A stretch of DNA of 64,000 bases from Flavobacterium sp. HTF (GTDB lineage: Bacteria > Bacteroidota > Bacteroidia > Flavobacteriales > Flavobacteriaceae): NCBI RefSeq assembly GCF_003105115.1, contig NZ_QETH01000014.1, positions 1-64,000 on the forward strand, in the 5' to 3' direction. Under the pieces are notes generated by a model that worked only from the letters and a program-made list of their open reading frames with translations, was not told where the DNA came from and ran no database searches. A program made the position numbers and the translations under genes. Shown in pieces: positions 43,410 through 53,352 of the stretch (position 1 is the first letter of the stretch; each line of letters opens with the position of its first letter).

Positions 43410-45116
43410 TTATTGCAACAAAGTTTTCAACTTCGCTAACGTGTCTGTATTATTTTCGATTTTTGTCCAGTCAGTTTTACTGTTTGGATCTATATTATTA
43501 AAATACTTCTCAATATTGGTATAACCGTCTCCGTTTGAATCTTTATTAGCATCAGAAGCATCATTTGGATTCAAACCAAATTTCTTTTCCCATGCATCCG
43601 GAATTCCGTCATTGTCAGAATCTTTATAGGCTTTTCCTTTATAAACCGGATAACCTCCAACCTGGTCGGGATGTGTTATAATTCCTCTTTTGTATGAATC
43701 AGCAGGAAGTCTTCTTTTGATGAATTCTTTTCCGATTACATTTTCCAATCCGTCTTTAACTTCAATTTTTCCGGTACGAACCTGTTTGATTACTCTTTCG
43801 TCAACGGCATCTCTTTTCGGGATTGTTGCTCCCACATTATTCAATACAAATTCATATGCTTCTTCTGCTTTCATAATTTTAAAGGAAGGCATTGAAAAAG
43901 GTTTTGGCTGTCTGATTGCTTCCAGAAATGATTTTGTTACTTCCGGTGTCTGATCTTCTAATTGTATTCCGCCATTCCAGTTATCTGCTGTAACTTCCGG
44001 TGAACCTACCATGAAATTCCCCGAAACATAGGCTCTGCCATATTGTTTTGGCTGAATATATCCTGATTCCGGTTTTACAATTCTGTAACGAATTGGCTGA
44101 TCTTCGGGCGTTATTGGTCCGGGTTTGAAATAATTATTGATAATGTTAAGCATTGAACGGTAATCACCACCATCTAAAGTACGGTTCCACCAGTTAAAAA
44201 CTACATTATTTACAAAATTAAAATCGCCGTACATTCCGATAGAAGCATTTCTTGAAATATTATCTGCCCACAAATTTCTCATAAAAGTGCTGTTCAATCC
44301 TCCAATCGTACTTCCGAATGCGTGGTTGTATGTATCTAAACCTTCTGATGAAATCGTATTTTGGATGGTAATATTACAAGCCGGTAATTTTTCTAATTTT
44401 GATTTTTCATTAGCAGCAAACTGATGTCTGTAAAGTGAAATATTTTCGTCTAATCCCCAACTAACGGAGCAGTGGTCTACGATGATATTTCCCATCGGGT
44501 TTCCGCCAAGAGCGTCATCTCTTCTGGTAACTTCAGTTGCACCACGTCTGAAACGCATGTGTCTGATAATAACATCGTGTGTATCAATTTCCAGTGTTTC
44601 GCCCGCAATACAAATTCCGTCACCCGGTGCAGTTTGGCCTGCAATGGTTACGTAGGGTGCACGCATGCTGATTCTTTTCTTTAGCTGAATAATTCCGGAA
44701 ACATTAAAGACGATTGTTCGTGCTCCGACGGCTTCGCAGGCTTCACGAAAAGTTCCTTTTCCGCTGTCTTCTAAACTGGTTACTACAAATATTTTACCGC
44801 CGCGCCCGCCTTGTGTATAGGCACCACCGCCTTCTGCACCCGGGAAAGCAGGAATATCTGCCTGCACAAAATCTTTTGGATAAGAAGCCCAGGGCAAATA
44901 AGGTTTTCCTTGTTTTGCTTCTTCCAGAATAGTGTTATAATTGGCTGTCCAGATTTCGCTTAATCTTTTTTCTTCGTCTGCTAAAACAGCATCCGCTTTT
45001 TCCTGTACCGGTTTTGGAATAACGGGATATTGCGCATACGCAGATGAAACCAGCGAACAAAATGAAAAGGCCATTAGTGTTCTTTTTAAAGTGTGGTTGG
45101 GGAAAGTATTTTGCAT
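43410..45116 (-). CDS. PL1-like pectate lyase with C-terminal calcium-binding repeat (paralogue A)
   Basis: A 568-residue protein with a signal peptide (cleavage near AYAQ at 26-29). The beta-helix carries the polysaccharide lyase 1 signature: FPGAEGGGAYTQGGRGGKIFVVTSLEDSGKGTFREA, IVFNVSGIIQLKKRI, VTIAGQTAPGDGICIAG, DVIIRHMRFRRG and VDHCSVSWGLDENISLYR. The C-terminus has two thrombospondin-3/EF-hand-like loops (DSDNDGIPDAWEKKFGLNPND, DSNGDGYTNIEKY). These enzymes cleave galacturonan by beta-elimination with calcium. Very similar in layout to the 46022-47725 protein. Surface or periplasmic location is not resolved. Confidence 0.88.
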   Translation of the reverse strand: MQNTFPNHTLKRTLMAFSFCSLVSSAYAQYPVIPKPVQEKADAVLADEEKRLSEIWTANYNTILEEAKQGKPYLPWASYPKDFVQADIPAFPGAEGGGAYTQGGRGGKIFVVTSLEDSGKGTFREACEAVGARTIVFNVSGIIQLKKRISMRAPYVTIAGQTAPGDGICIAGETLEIDTHDVIIRHMRFRRGATEVTRRDDALGGNPMGNIIVDHCSVSWGLDENISLYRHQFAANEKSKLEKLPACNITIQNTISSEGLDTYNHAFGSTIGGLNSTFMRNLWADNISRNASIGMYGDFNFVNNVVFNWWNRTLDGGDYRSMLNIINNYFKPGPITPEDQPIRYRIVKPESGYIQPKQYGRAYVSGNFMVGSPEVTADNWNGGIQLEDQTPEVTKSFLEAIRQPKPFSMPSFKIMKAEEAYEFVLNNVGATIPKRDAVDERVIKQVRTGKIEVKDGLENVIGKEFIKRRLPADSYKRGIITHPDQVGGYPVYKGKAYKDSDNDGIPDAWEKKFGLNPNDASDANKDSNGDGYTNIEKYFNNIDPNSKTDWTKIENNTDTLAKLKTLLQ

Positions 45117-45144
45117 TTTTTTAGTTCTTGGTAGTTAGTGGGTT

Positions 45145-45211
45145 AGTCCTTAGTGACTAGTTCTTAGTAATTCGTTTAAACGTTTAGTAATAAACTAATC
45201 ACTAAGGACTA
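45145..45211. repeat. Inverted repeat TAGTCCTTAGTGA/TCACTAAGGACTA
   Basis: TAGTCCTTAGTGACTAGT (45145-45162) pairs with AATCACTAAGGACTA (45197-45211), with a perfect CGTTTAAACG palindrome in the loop at 45173-45182. The right arm overlaps the stop codon of the DUF3826 gene. Confidence 0.75.
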
Positions 45212-45886
45212 CTTTTGATCTGATTTTGCTTTTTCTCTTTCTTCAACACGTTTATGCCAGTCAGCACTTTCTTTGTTTAGGTCGTAACCTTGTTTTGATA
45301 AATAATTGTTGATTCTTCCTTTGTATTTACCAAACCAGCCATGTTTTTCTTTTGAAGAACCTCCGTCCATTGCGTGTTCTCTTGCTTCAACCAAAGCCTT
45401 ATAGATGTAGTCTTTTTGTTCTGCAGTTAAATTTGGAAGCATGTCATTGTAAGCTACAACTGTAATTGGCAATACGCCATATGTCATTCCGTCTTTAACT
45501 TCAGTAATTTTGTCTTCTGATAATTCCCTGCCTAATTTTTTAAGGTAGGATTTATGCAGTTTTGCAATTGACTCGTCTGCTTTTGTTTTCAGCTTATCAA
45601 TTTTCTCGTTTTGTTTTTCTTTTGCTAAACCGGCGTCTTCTTTTACTTTTTTGATTTCGGCATCTCTTCCATCCTGGATTTCGCTTAAATCTCTGAATTG
45701 TTGTGCAATGATATTTGAAACTGCTTTTTCTTTTTCGGCATTTTTCAAATCTAACCCGGTAACTATTTTAGCCGCTCTTTCGTTGGTAACTTTAATATAT
45801 TCCGGATCTAAGTGCTGTTGTGCAATACTGCCTGCGAAAACAAACAACAACATTAAAACACTAATATTTTTTTTACTTTTTGACAT
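45209..45886 (-). CDS. DUF3826-family secreted protein
   Basis: A 225-residue protein with a signal sequence (MSKSKKNISVLMLLFVFAGSIAQQ). The middle (residues 75-125) is a charged coiled coil (EIKKVKEDAGLAKEKQNEKIDKLKTKADESIAKL), followed by YGVLPITVVAYNDMLPNLTAEQKDYIYKALVEAREHAMDGGSS and HGWFGKYKGRINNYLSKQGYDLNKE, the pattern I recall for DUF3826 proteins in Bacteroidota pectin loci. No catalytic motif is visible. Its place between the two PL1-like paralogues suggests a helper role such as chaperoning or substrate capture, but this is speculation. Confidence 0.72.
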   Translation of the reverse strand: MSKSKKNISVLMLLFVFAGSIAQQHLDPEYIKVTNERAAKIVTGLDLKNAEKEKAVSNIIAQQFRDLSEIQDGRDAEIKKVKEDAGLAKEKQNEKIDKLKTKADESIAKLHKSYLKKLGRELSEDKITEVKDGMTYGVLPITVVAYNDMLPNLTAEQKDYIYKALVEAREHAMDGGSSKEKHGWFGKYKGRINNYLSKQGYDLNKESADWHKRVEEREKAKSDQK

Positions 45887-45940
45887 AATAATTTAGACTT
45901 TGATTATGAAGAAATAAGAATTTTATTTTTTTGAAATAAT

Positions 45941-46013
45941 CCCGCAAAGCCATAGGGCGCAAAGTTTTGATAACTAACTTAAAATTTTATTTACGATCTG
46001 CGTCTTTGCGGGA
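45941..46013. repeat. Inverted repeat CCCGCAAAG/CTTTGCGGG
   Basis: CCCGCAAAG (45941-45949) pairs with CTTTGCGGG (46004-46012), with GCGCAAAG and GCGTCTTTGCG extending it. Related sequence is at 10479-10505 and 12928-12955, on either side of the first GH2 gene. Confidence 0.75.
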
Positions 46014-46021
46014 AATAGTAT

Positions 46022-47725
46022 TTAATCCAGTAAAGACTTTACTAAAGTCTCGTGATTGTTGTTCAAATCTTTCCAGTCTGTTTTAGAATTTGGATCTGTA
46101 CCGTTGATATATTCTTCGATATTGTAATATCCGTCGCCATCTGTATCTAATTTTGCATCAGAAGCATCATTTGGGTTTAAACCATGTTTCTTTTCCCATT
46201 TGTCCGGCATTCCATCTTTGTCTGTGTCAGCATAGGGTTTTCCTTTATATTCAGGATATCCGCCAACTTGCGAAATATCTGTAATGATTCCTTGTTTGTA
46301 TGAATCCATTGGTAAACGTCTGTGCTCGAATTGATAAAAAGTCTTTTTCTCTAATCCTTTTGCATATTCCGGAACTCCCGTTTTTACCGTTCTTACGATT
46401 CTTTCATCTACTTTATCTCTGATTGGCAACGTTGCACCAACATTTTTAAGTACAAAATCATAAGACTCTTCTGCAGTCATGAACTTATTAAACCATGGCA
46501 TTGGAAAAGGTTTGTCGCTTTTCATTTTAGCAAAGTAATCTTTTGCTTCTTCGTAAGGCATTAACTCTCCTTTTTTGTTTTCGATCTGAATCCCTCCGTC
46601 CCAGTTGTCTTTAGAAACTTTTTCGTTATTGTTTACTACGTTTCCGTTTACGTAAGCTCTTCCAAAAACCATATAAGGCAATTTGCTTCTTCCAGATTCC
46701 GGTTTTAAAATTCGATAACTGATTGGCTGAGTTAAATCGGTAACCGGTCCCGGTTTGTAAAAGTTATTGATGATATTATAGTTTGCTGTATAATCACCTC
46801 CGTCTGTTGATCTGTTGTACCAGTTAAAAACCACATTATTCACAAAATTGAAGATTCCGTTCCATCCGATAGAGGGATTTCTACCCGCATTGTTGGCCCA
46901 CATGTTTCTCATAAAAGAGCAGTTTTCCCCACCTAAAGTACTTCCGAAAGCATGATTGTAAGTATCTAAAGCTTCTCCGAATAAACTGTTTTGAATCGTA
47001 ATGTTAACTGTTCCTACTTTTACATCTGCATAACCCGCACCCGGGCTGTACATATGTCTGTAAATTGACATATTTTCGTCTAATCCCCAGGTTGCAGAAA
47101 CGTGGTCGATCATAATGTTTCCTACCGGATTTCCTCCAATAGCGTCATCACGACGGCCTACGAAAGTTTCTCCACGACGGAAACGCACGTGTCTGATAAT
47201 TACATCATGCGTGTCAATCCATGTAGATTCACCTGCAATACAAATTCCATCTCCGGGAGCTGTTTGTCCTGCAATGGTAATATAAGGTGCACGAATAATC
47301 AACGGACTTTTTAATCTGATAATTCCGGCAACATTAAAAACCACAATTCTTGCTCCGCCTTTTTCGCAAGCTTCACGTAAAGTTCCAGGGCCTCTGTCTT
47401 CCAGACTTGTTACTGTGTACACATTTCCGCCGCGGCCTCCAAAAGTATACATTCCTCCTCCTTCAGCACCTGGAAAAGCAGGAATGTCTGCCTGTGGCAA
47501 ATCGTTTGGTCTTGATGCCCACGGAATGTAAGGTTTTCCATGTCTGGCTTCTTCTTCAATAACAACCAGGGCTTTTTCCCAGGCTTCGTCAGAAAGTTTT
47601 GCCGCTTCTTCTTTTATTGCTTTTTCCTGTGCCTGAACTTCTGCGCTCAGTTTAGGATATTGTGCAAAACACTCTAAACTTCCCAAAAAAAGAAGAGATA
47701 CGCTTAATAAAGTGAAATTTTTCAT
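46022..47725 (-). CDS. PL1-like pectate lyase with C-terminal calcium-binding repeat (paralogue B)
   Basis: A 567-residue protein with a signal peptide (cleavage near CFAQ at 19-22). Signatures parallel those of paralogue A: FPGAEGGGMYTFGGRGGNVYTVTSLEDRGPGTLREA, VTIAGQTAPGDGICIAGE-type motif, DVIIRHVRFRRGETFVGRRDDAIGG, IDHVSATWGLDENMSIYRH and the C-terminal DTDKDGMPDKWEKKHGLNPND/DTDGDGYYNIEEY loops. It is the first gene downstream of susD, so it may be made with the transport pair. The conserved RR-D-DA-GG segment and Ca-binding loops argue that it is an active, calcium-dependent lyase. Confidence 0.88.
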   Translation of the reverse strand: MKNFTLLSVSLLFLGSLECFAQYPKLSAEVQAQEKAIKEEAAKLSDEAWEKALVVIEEEARHGKPYIPWASRPNDLPQADIPAFPGAEGGGMYTFGGRGGNVYTVTSLEDRGPGTLREACEKGGARIVVFNVAGIIRLKSPLIIRAPYITIAGQTAPGDGICIAGESTWIDTHDVIIRHVRFRRGETFVGRRDDAIGGNPVGNIMIDHVSATWGLDENMSIYRHMYSPGAGYADVKVGTVNITIQNSLFGEALDTYNHAFGSTLGGENCSFMRNMWANNAGRNPSIGWNGIFNFVNNVVFNWYNRSTDGGDYTANYNIINNFYKPGPVTDLTQPISYRILKPESGRSKLPYMVFGRAYVNGNVVNNNEKVSKDNWDGGIQIENKKGELMPYEEAKDYFAKMKSDKPFPMPWFNKFMTAEESYDFVLKNVGATLPIRDKVDERIVRTVKTGVPEYAKGLEKKTFYQFEHRRLPMDSYKQGIITDISQVGGYPEYKGKPYADTDKDGMPDKWEKKHGLNPNDASDAKLDTDGDGYYNIEEYINGTDPNSKTDWKDLNNNHETLVKSLLD

Positions 47726-47761
47726 ACTAATTTTTAATTGTGGTAATTCTTTTTAAACAAA

Positions 47762-47791
47762 TCACCTGTATCTTTTGACGAATACAGGTGA
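47762..47791 (-). terminator. Hairpin after susD, candidate partial terminator
   Basis: TCACCTGTAT (47762-47771) and ATACAGGTGA (47782-47791) form a perfect 10-bp stem with a 10-base loop; on the minus strand it is followed by TTTGTTT. It lies 35 bp after the susD stop and may trim or attenuate transcription into the downstream enzyme genes. Confidence 0.6.
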
Positions 47792-47825
47792 AAAGTTTAT
47801 ATACTAATTCATTTTGATATTGAAA

Positions 47826-49793
47826 TTATTCCTGATAATTGAAAGTTCCAGCCCCTCCAAAATTATCATTCCAGCCTATAGTTTGCAATAACCATGGGTT
47901 TTGAGTTAAAGGTGTTGTATGAAGACCGTTAATATAATAATTAGGATTGAATTTTATATTAACTGCTGCACCATTAAAGCTATCCATAGGTGTAACTAAT
48001 GCCGTACGGGTAAAGTTATCATTATAAAACGTTGCCAAAGCTGCTAACTGAGCATCAAAATTTGCTGCATCAGGATCTGCTACAATACCTGCGCGGGCTG
48101 CTGTTAAAGGATCTGTACCTGATGATGTTGCTGTATTTTTGTATTGTAAAAAGTTTCCGGTACGTTTTGTTCCATTGATTGGCGTTAATCCTAATTTGGT
48201 AACAGTACCACCAGTAACTCCTGGAAGCACTGCATTATCATACAACATCCATCTCTGAACATCCCAAAAACGTTTTCCTTCGTAAGCTAATTCTACTCTG
48301 CGCTCATATAAAACTGCTTCAATAGCTGCATATTTATCAGTCAGTGTTCCTATTCCGTAATTATTTGCAGAAGCTATACCAACACGGCTTCTAATTCTAC
48401 TTAAATAAGCTACAGTATTACTAGTCTGGCCTAATGCCGCATAACATTCTGCAATATTCAATAATAATTCAGCATAGCGATATTCCATAATATCAGTTCC
48501 TGAATATTGAAAGTTAGTCTCTTTGCTCGCTGCTGTATTACTCATTTTTCTAACAAATGCCGGGCTTGAAATTGCATTATTTGATTCCGAAAAACCTGCT
48601 TTGTTACTACCATCTACCCAACGATAAGCCCAAAGAACAGCATTTGGAGTTTCTTTATATCCCCATTTTACCCCAGAGAAAGCAAATGTTCTGTAAAATC
48701 TAGGATCTCTGTTTACGAAAAAAGTAAAATCATTATATCCGTTTGCAGCAGTTGGTCTTAAACCGCTTTTCATAGGAAACAAATCAATCATTTCTTTAGG
48801 AGCAGAAATCCCTCCGCTTCCTCCCAGGCTTGGTAAACGAATTCCTTTCTCCCATGAATTGTTTGTGACATTAGGCGTTACTCCTGATCCACAAAGTTGT
48901 ACCGTGATTGCTTCCGAGCAAAAAGCATTATCTATTAAAAACATTGACTCCCATTGTTTGATTGAATTGCCATACAACCCATATCCGTCTTGTGTCAATT
49001 GAGCTTCTGCTTCCAGTCCGGCTTTCAAAGCGGCTTCCCAACGTTCATTACCACCATCCCAGTTTTTATTAAATAACGGACTTGCAAAAGTTAATAAAAC
49101 TCTAGATTTCTGAGCTAAAGCTGCTCCTCTTGTAAAACGTCCGTATTCAGTATCCCATTTTCCTGGCAATAAAGAAGCTGCCATATCTAAATCTTTTACT
49201 ATCTGAGCAACTACTTCAGAAACTTTTGCTCTTGGAATCTGAATAGTTGGATCATCTGCTGATGCATTCTGATACGTAGTTACAATAGGAACTCCTCCAT
49301 AAGTACGCATTAAATCAAAATATTGTATAGCTCTCAAATAGTACATCTGCCCTTTTGCACGATCGCGAAATGTTTTATCCAGATTGGAACCTTTTACATC
49401 AATTTCTTCTAAAAAAGCATTACATTCCCTAATCCTGTTGTAAGGATGATTATTAATGCTTGTTGTTAGTTTAGCACCATAATAAGTACTCGCTTCTGCA
49501 GAATTAATTAAGGTTTTGTTTGGATTTATATAATCCTGTGTACCTCCAAGTTCTTCTGTTAACCTAGAATTCGCATCAGTAAAGGACCCAACTACAGTTG
49601 ATACAGGAGATTTATATGCACTAAAAAAATCATAGTACTGGTTATCTACATAAGCCTGCGCACGTTCCTGAGTTTGGTAAAACGTATCATCATACAAACC
49701 AATACTCTTCTTATCTTCTAAAAAATCATCACTGCATGAAGTACCTAATGCCATCAAAAGCGATAATGTTATATATTTAAATGGTGTTTTCAT
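47826..49793 (-). CDS. susD: SusD/RagB-family outer-membrane glycan-binding lipoprotein
   Basis: A 655-residue protein with a lipoprotein signal (LLMALGTSC, Cys19). It has the SusD layout: an N-terminal SusD-like region (FLEDKKSIGLYDDTFYQTQERAQAYVDNQYY; NRIRECNAFLEEID; AKGQMYYLRAIQYFDLMRTYGGVPIVT), then the RagB region with TDIMEYRYAELLLNIAECYAALGQTSNTVAYLSRIRSRVG and AIEAVLYERRVELAYEGKRFWDVQRW. SusD proteins cap the SusC transporter and capture glycans. It starts 18 bp after the susC stop, so the two are one transcript. Confidence 0.96.
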   Translation of the reverse strand: MKTPFKYITLSLLMALGTSCSDDFLEDKKSIGLYDDTFYQTQERAQAYVDNQYYDFFSAYKSPVSTVVGSFTDANSRLTEELGGTQDYINPNKTLINSAEASTYYGAKLTTSINNHPYNRIRECNAFLEEIDVKGSNLDKTFRDRAKGQMYYLRAIQYFDLMRTYGGVPIVTTYQNASADDPTIQIPRAKVSEVVAQIVKDLDMAASLLPGKWDTEYGRFTRGAALAQKSRVLLTFASPLFNKNWDGGNERWEAALKAGLEAEAQLTQDGYGLYGNSIKQWESMFLIDNAFCSEAITVQLCGSGVTPNVTNNSWEKGIRLPSLGGSGGISAPKEMIDLFPMKSGLRPTAANGYNDFTFFVNRDPRFYRTFAFSGVKWGYKETPNAVLWAYRWVDGSNKAGFSESNNAISSPAFVRKMSNTAASKETNFQYSGTDIMEYRYAELLLNIAECYAALGQTSNTVAYLSRIRSRVGIASANNYGIGTLTDKYAAIEAVLYERRVELAYEGKRFWDVQRWMLYDNAVLPGVTGGTVTKLGLTPINGTKRTGNFLQYKNTATSSGTDPLTAARAGIVADPDAANFDAQLAALATFYNDNFTRTALVTPMDSFNGAAVNIKFNPNYYINGLHTTPLTQNPWLLQTIGWNDNFGGAGTFNYQE

Positions 49794-49811
49794 AATTACT
49801 TTTAATTTAAA

Positions 49812-52800
49812 TTAGAATGATACGTTAAAATTAAGCGACCATGTTCTAAGTGTAGGATAATTTACAGAAGAATTATCATACATATTTCTGTAATGATCCG
49901 GATAAGGATTGTATAAATCCCAAAGGTTATTTCCTGTAACTCCTAAAGTCATACTAGCAATCTTGGTATCTTTAAAAACTTTTTTAGGAATTTCATAACC
50001 AACACTTAAGTTTCTAACAAAACAACGGAAAGTATTTATTTCCCAGAAATCTGAAGGACTTGACATATATGTCCATTGTGCTACGTTCGGATATTTACCA
50101 TTTGGGTTATCTTCAGAATACATATCTTTCCAGAAACTTTCACGAGACCACATATTATGTGCCGATGACGTTCCCTGATTTACTAAATCAACGAAATTAG
50201 CTCCACCCCATGACGTTGCAATTTGAGTTCTTAAATAAAACCCTTTAGCTTTGAAACCTAAGTTTGTAGTAAACCCGTAAGTTCTGCTGCTATTTGCCAG
50301 TTTCACGTAGTCATTCTCTTTTGCTATCTGACCATCAGCAGGTGCTAAAGTTCCGTCAGGGTTAAGTTGTCCCGCAACATCCTGATATGCCAATGAACCT
50401 TTTCTAATTCCGGAAGCGGAATTGATATCAAAATATTTTGGTGCACCGCCAACCTCAGCTGCACGCTCAGTTAAATAAGCCCAATAATTGGCAATATCTT
50501 CATCTGTACGAAGAATACCGTCACCAGTAGATGTTCCTTTCCATACTTTGAATCCCCAAACCGGGTTAAATCCAACAGAATTTCCTTCTCTTGTTGCATT
50601 ATTAGATGGAAGTACATTCCCCTGATCAGGATATTTTTTCACCTCATTATTGTTAAAGCTAAAATTGATCCCTACATCATAGCTGATATCGCTTTTTATT
50701 TTATCGCTCCATGAGATACTAAACTCTGATCCCCATGCATCAATTGCACCATAATTTTGTTCTGCAAATGCACCTCCTACAGAAATTGGTACGCCTGTAG
50801 CACTACTCATATCTGTTAATATGCTTGTTGATTTATCATAATAAAAATCAGCAGTAATATTCAGTCTGTTCTTTAAAACATTTAAATCAATACCTAAGTT
50901 ATTTTTTACTGTAGTATCCCATGTTACACCTCTGTTAGGAGTTACTCTAGGGGTTAAACCTATAGCATTAGTTCCTCCATTAGATCCAAATTGAAAACCT
51001 TTATCAACAATAACATCATAAAATTGAGACCATCTCCATGGTTGAATATTGTCTTTTCCTGTTTTACCAATAGAGTAACGAATTTTAAAGAAATCAACCC
51101 ATGGTACATTTTTTTCAAACCATTCTTCTTTAGAAACTACCCAACCCAATTGAAGAGATGGAAAATATCCCCAGTAATTTTCGGGTGCAAATTTTGTAGA
51201 AGCATCACTACGGAAAAGAAACTGGAATAAATATTTTTGTTTATAGTTATAATTGAAACGTCCAAAATAAGATAATGTTCCTCCTTCAACCTTAGTTGCC
51301 TGGCTATTAGACTGACTTAATGTTCCGGCTGTACGGTAATCGCCTAAGTAATCTTTACCTGTTTGTTCGTAAGCTAAACGAGTGAATGTATTATAAACTT
51401 CTGAAGCTTCACCACCAACCATTGCTCCAATCTGATGGTCTCCAAAAGTTCTTTCATAGTTAATTAAGAAATCTCCCTGAGTACTTTTACTATCATTATT
51501 ATTATAATAAACTCTTGAATTTCTTACGTTTGTCTCCAGAATATAATCCCCATCAGGGTTTGTTGTTGCATTGTAAAAAGTAGGATCAGCTGCACTCGCA
51601 AGGTGATTACCTAACAACTCATAATTTCTGATTCTTGCCAAATCGTATGGCAACTGAATTTGTTCTGTATAGCTTGAACTTTGAGTTCTTGCATAATTAA
51701 CTTTAAAAGATAAACCTTTAACAGCTTGTACTTTATAATTCAAAGAAGCATTAACGTTATATGAATTATCTTCTGTAATCTGATGTGAACCATTATTTAA
51801 GTTCGCAAAATAGTTCCATCCGGCAATATTGTTATTTGCATTAGCACTTTGGAAATTCTTATTTGAATTTGGAAATGGTGATACATAATATTGTTTCCCA
51901 TCAACAACTGTCTGCCAAGGAACATGTTGTGGCATGTGAAGCAAAAATCCATAATCAGCTTGTTCTCCACCAGAAGCAGATGCGTAACTACCGTCACTAA
52001 TATTAGATGACGCTTTAGTAAAAGATTTATCAACAGTTCCGGCGTTACCTGAAACCGCAGCAGAAAAATCTAAGCCTTTTGCAATTTTAGCATTAATCCC
52101 TGTACGGAAATTCCATTTGTCATATTTTTGATACCCAAGGTTTGCGTCCTGAGTAAAATAAGTAGCTCCTGCAAAATAAGTAACGTCTTCACTTCCGCCA
52201 CTAACCGAAAAAGTGTGTTTTTGCTGAATTGCCGGTTTCCATGCTTCTTCCAACCAATTGTAATCTAAATTTTTCATTTCTTCCAGTTCAGCCGGAGAAT
52301 ACAATCTAAATGTTTCAATAGTAGGATTTTGAGAAGTAAGATATCTATTACTAAATACTCCAAACTCATAAGCATTTAAAACTTTACTATGGCTAACTGC
52401 ATCATTAACAGCAAACTGACTGTTGTAATTGAATTTTGCCTTACCAGCTTTACCACGTTTTGTTTTTATAACGATTGCACCTTGTGAAGCACGGGCACCA
52501 TAAATTGCTGCCGAACCATCTTTTAAAACAGTCATACTTTCAATTTCAGAAGGATCTAATCTGTTGAATTGTTCAAGTGTTGGTTTACCAGTCGCAGGAT
52601 CAACCTGAATCATATCGTCAATAATTACTAACGGTATAGTAAAATTTCCATCCTTAGAAAATCCGAAAGTCTGACGAATCTGAATACTTCCAGCTTCACC
52701 CGGACGGCCTGAACCACTTGTAACAGAAACACCCGGAACTAATCCTTTCAAAGCATCAGAAAGGTTTGTTACCGGCAAATCAATAAGATTATCCGTGTTT

Positions 52801-53186
52801 ATTGTCGCAATAGCACCAGTAAGTTCCTTTTTTCTCTGAGTACCATAACCAACGACTACGATGTTTTCTAATTGATTAGAATCATCCTGCATGCTCGTAT
52901 TAACAATAATACGTCCGTTTAATGGTAACTCGACTTTTTTCATTCCGATAAAAGAGAAAACTAATGTTCCTCCGCTCTTTACCTTAATTTTGTACTTTCC
53001 ACTGTAATCTGTTGTTACAGTATTTTTTGTAGATTTTTCAGTCACGTTAACTCCAGGAATCAAGAGTCCTGAATTATCAGTAACGGTTCCTGTTACTGTT
53101 ACATGTTCTGAGTTTTGAGCATAACTCAAAACACTCATCAGTGTAAACAAAAGAAAACTACATCTCTTTATAAGTGCTTGTTTCAT
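49812..53186 (-). CDS. susC: SusC/RagA-family TonB-dependent oligosaccharide transporter
   Basis: A 1124-residue protein with a signal peptide (cleavage near SYAQ at 21-24). Next comes a carboxypeptidase-like regulatory domain (VTVTGTVTDNSGLLIPGVNVTEKSTKNTVTTDYSGKYKIKV), a TonB-box region (ENIVVVGYGTQRKKELTGAI), the plug (SDALKGLVPGVSVTSGSGRPGEAGSIQIRQ; DPSEIESMTVLKDGSAAIYGARASQGAIVIKTKRG) and a long beta-barrel ending in the aromatic C-terminus FNVSF. There is no STN domain, so it is not wired to a FecI/FecR sigma/anti-sigma pair. It imports pectin oligosaccharides with SusD. Promoter and candidate activator sites lie upstream. Confidence 0.97.
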   Translation of the reverse strand: MKQALIKRCSFLLFTLMSVLSYAQNSEHVTVTGTVTDNSGLLIPGVNVTEKSTKNTVTTDYSGKYKIKVKSGGTLVFSFIGMKKVELPLNGRIIVNTSMQDDSNQLENIVVVGYGTQRKKELTGAIATINTDNLIDLPVTNLSDALKGLVPGVSVTSGSGRPGEAGSIQIRQTFGFSKDGNFTIPLVIIDDMIQVDPATGKPTLEQFNRLDPSEIESMTVLKDGSAAIYGARASQGAIVIKTKRGKAGKAKFNYNSQFAVNDAVSHSKVLNAYEFGVFSNRYLTSQNPTIETFRLYSPAELEEMKNLDYNWLEEAWKPAIQQKHTFSVSGGSEDVTYFAGATYFTQDANLGYQKYDKWNFRTGINAKIAKGLDFSAAVSGNAGTVDKSFTKASSNISDGSYASASGGEQADYGFLLHMPQHVPWQTVVDGKQYYVSPFPNSNKNFQSANANNNIAGWNYFANLNNGSHQITEDNSYNVNASLNYKVQAVKGLSFKVNYARTQSSSYTEQIQLPYDLARIRNYELLGNHLASAADPTFYNATTNPDGDYILETNVRNSRVYYNNNDSKSTQGDFLINYERTFGDHQIGAMVGGEASEVYNTFTRLAYEQTGKDYLGDYRTAGTLSQSNSQATKVEGGTLSYFGRFNYNYKQKYLFQFLFRSDASTKFAPENYWGYFPSLQLGWVVSKEEWFEKNVPWVDFFKIRYSIGKTGKDNIQPWRWSQFYDVIVDKGFQFGSNGGTNAIGLTPRVTPNRGVTWDTTVKNNLGIDLNVLKNRLNITADFYYDKSTSILTDMSSATGVPISVGGAFAEQNYGAIDAWGSEFSISWSDKIKSDISYDVGINFSFNNNEVKKYPDQGNVLPSNNATREGNSVGFNPVWGFKVWKGTSTGDGILRTDEDIANYWAYLTERAAEVGGAPKYFDINSASGIRKGSLAYQDVAGQLNPDGTLAPADGQIAKENDYVKLANSSRTYGFTTNLGFKAKGFYLRTQIATSWGGANFVDLVNQGTSSAHNMWSRESFWKDMYSEDNPNGKYPNVAQWTYMSSPSDFWEINTFRCFVRNLSVGYEIPKKVFKDTKIASMTLGVTGNNLWDLYNPYPDHYRNMYDNSSVNYPTLRTWSLNFNVSF

Positions 53187-53352
53187 AAATTGTTTTTTTG
53201 GTTAGGTTAATTAGATTGTTAGTTTAGTCATGAAAAAAATTAAGGTTCTCTCAAGATAAAAAATATTTAAATAAATCTTAAACCATTTTTTAAATGTTAA
53301 AAACACATTTATTTTTTATGATTCAAAAATATAACGACGATACATTACAACC

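Noticed and set aside
49812-53186. FecI/FecR-type control of SusC
   Set aside because: SusC has no STN domain and no sigma/anti-sigma genes are in the window.
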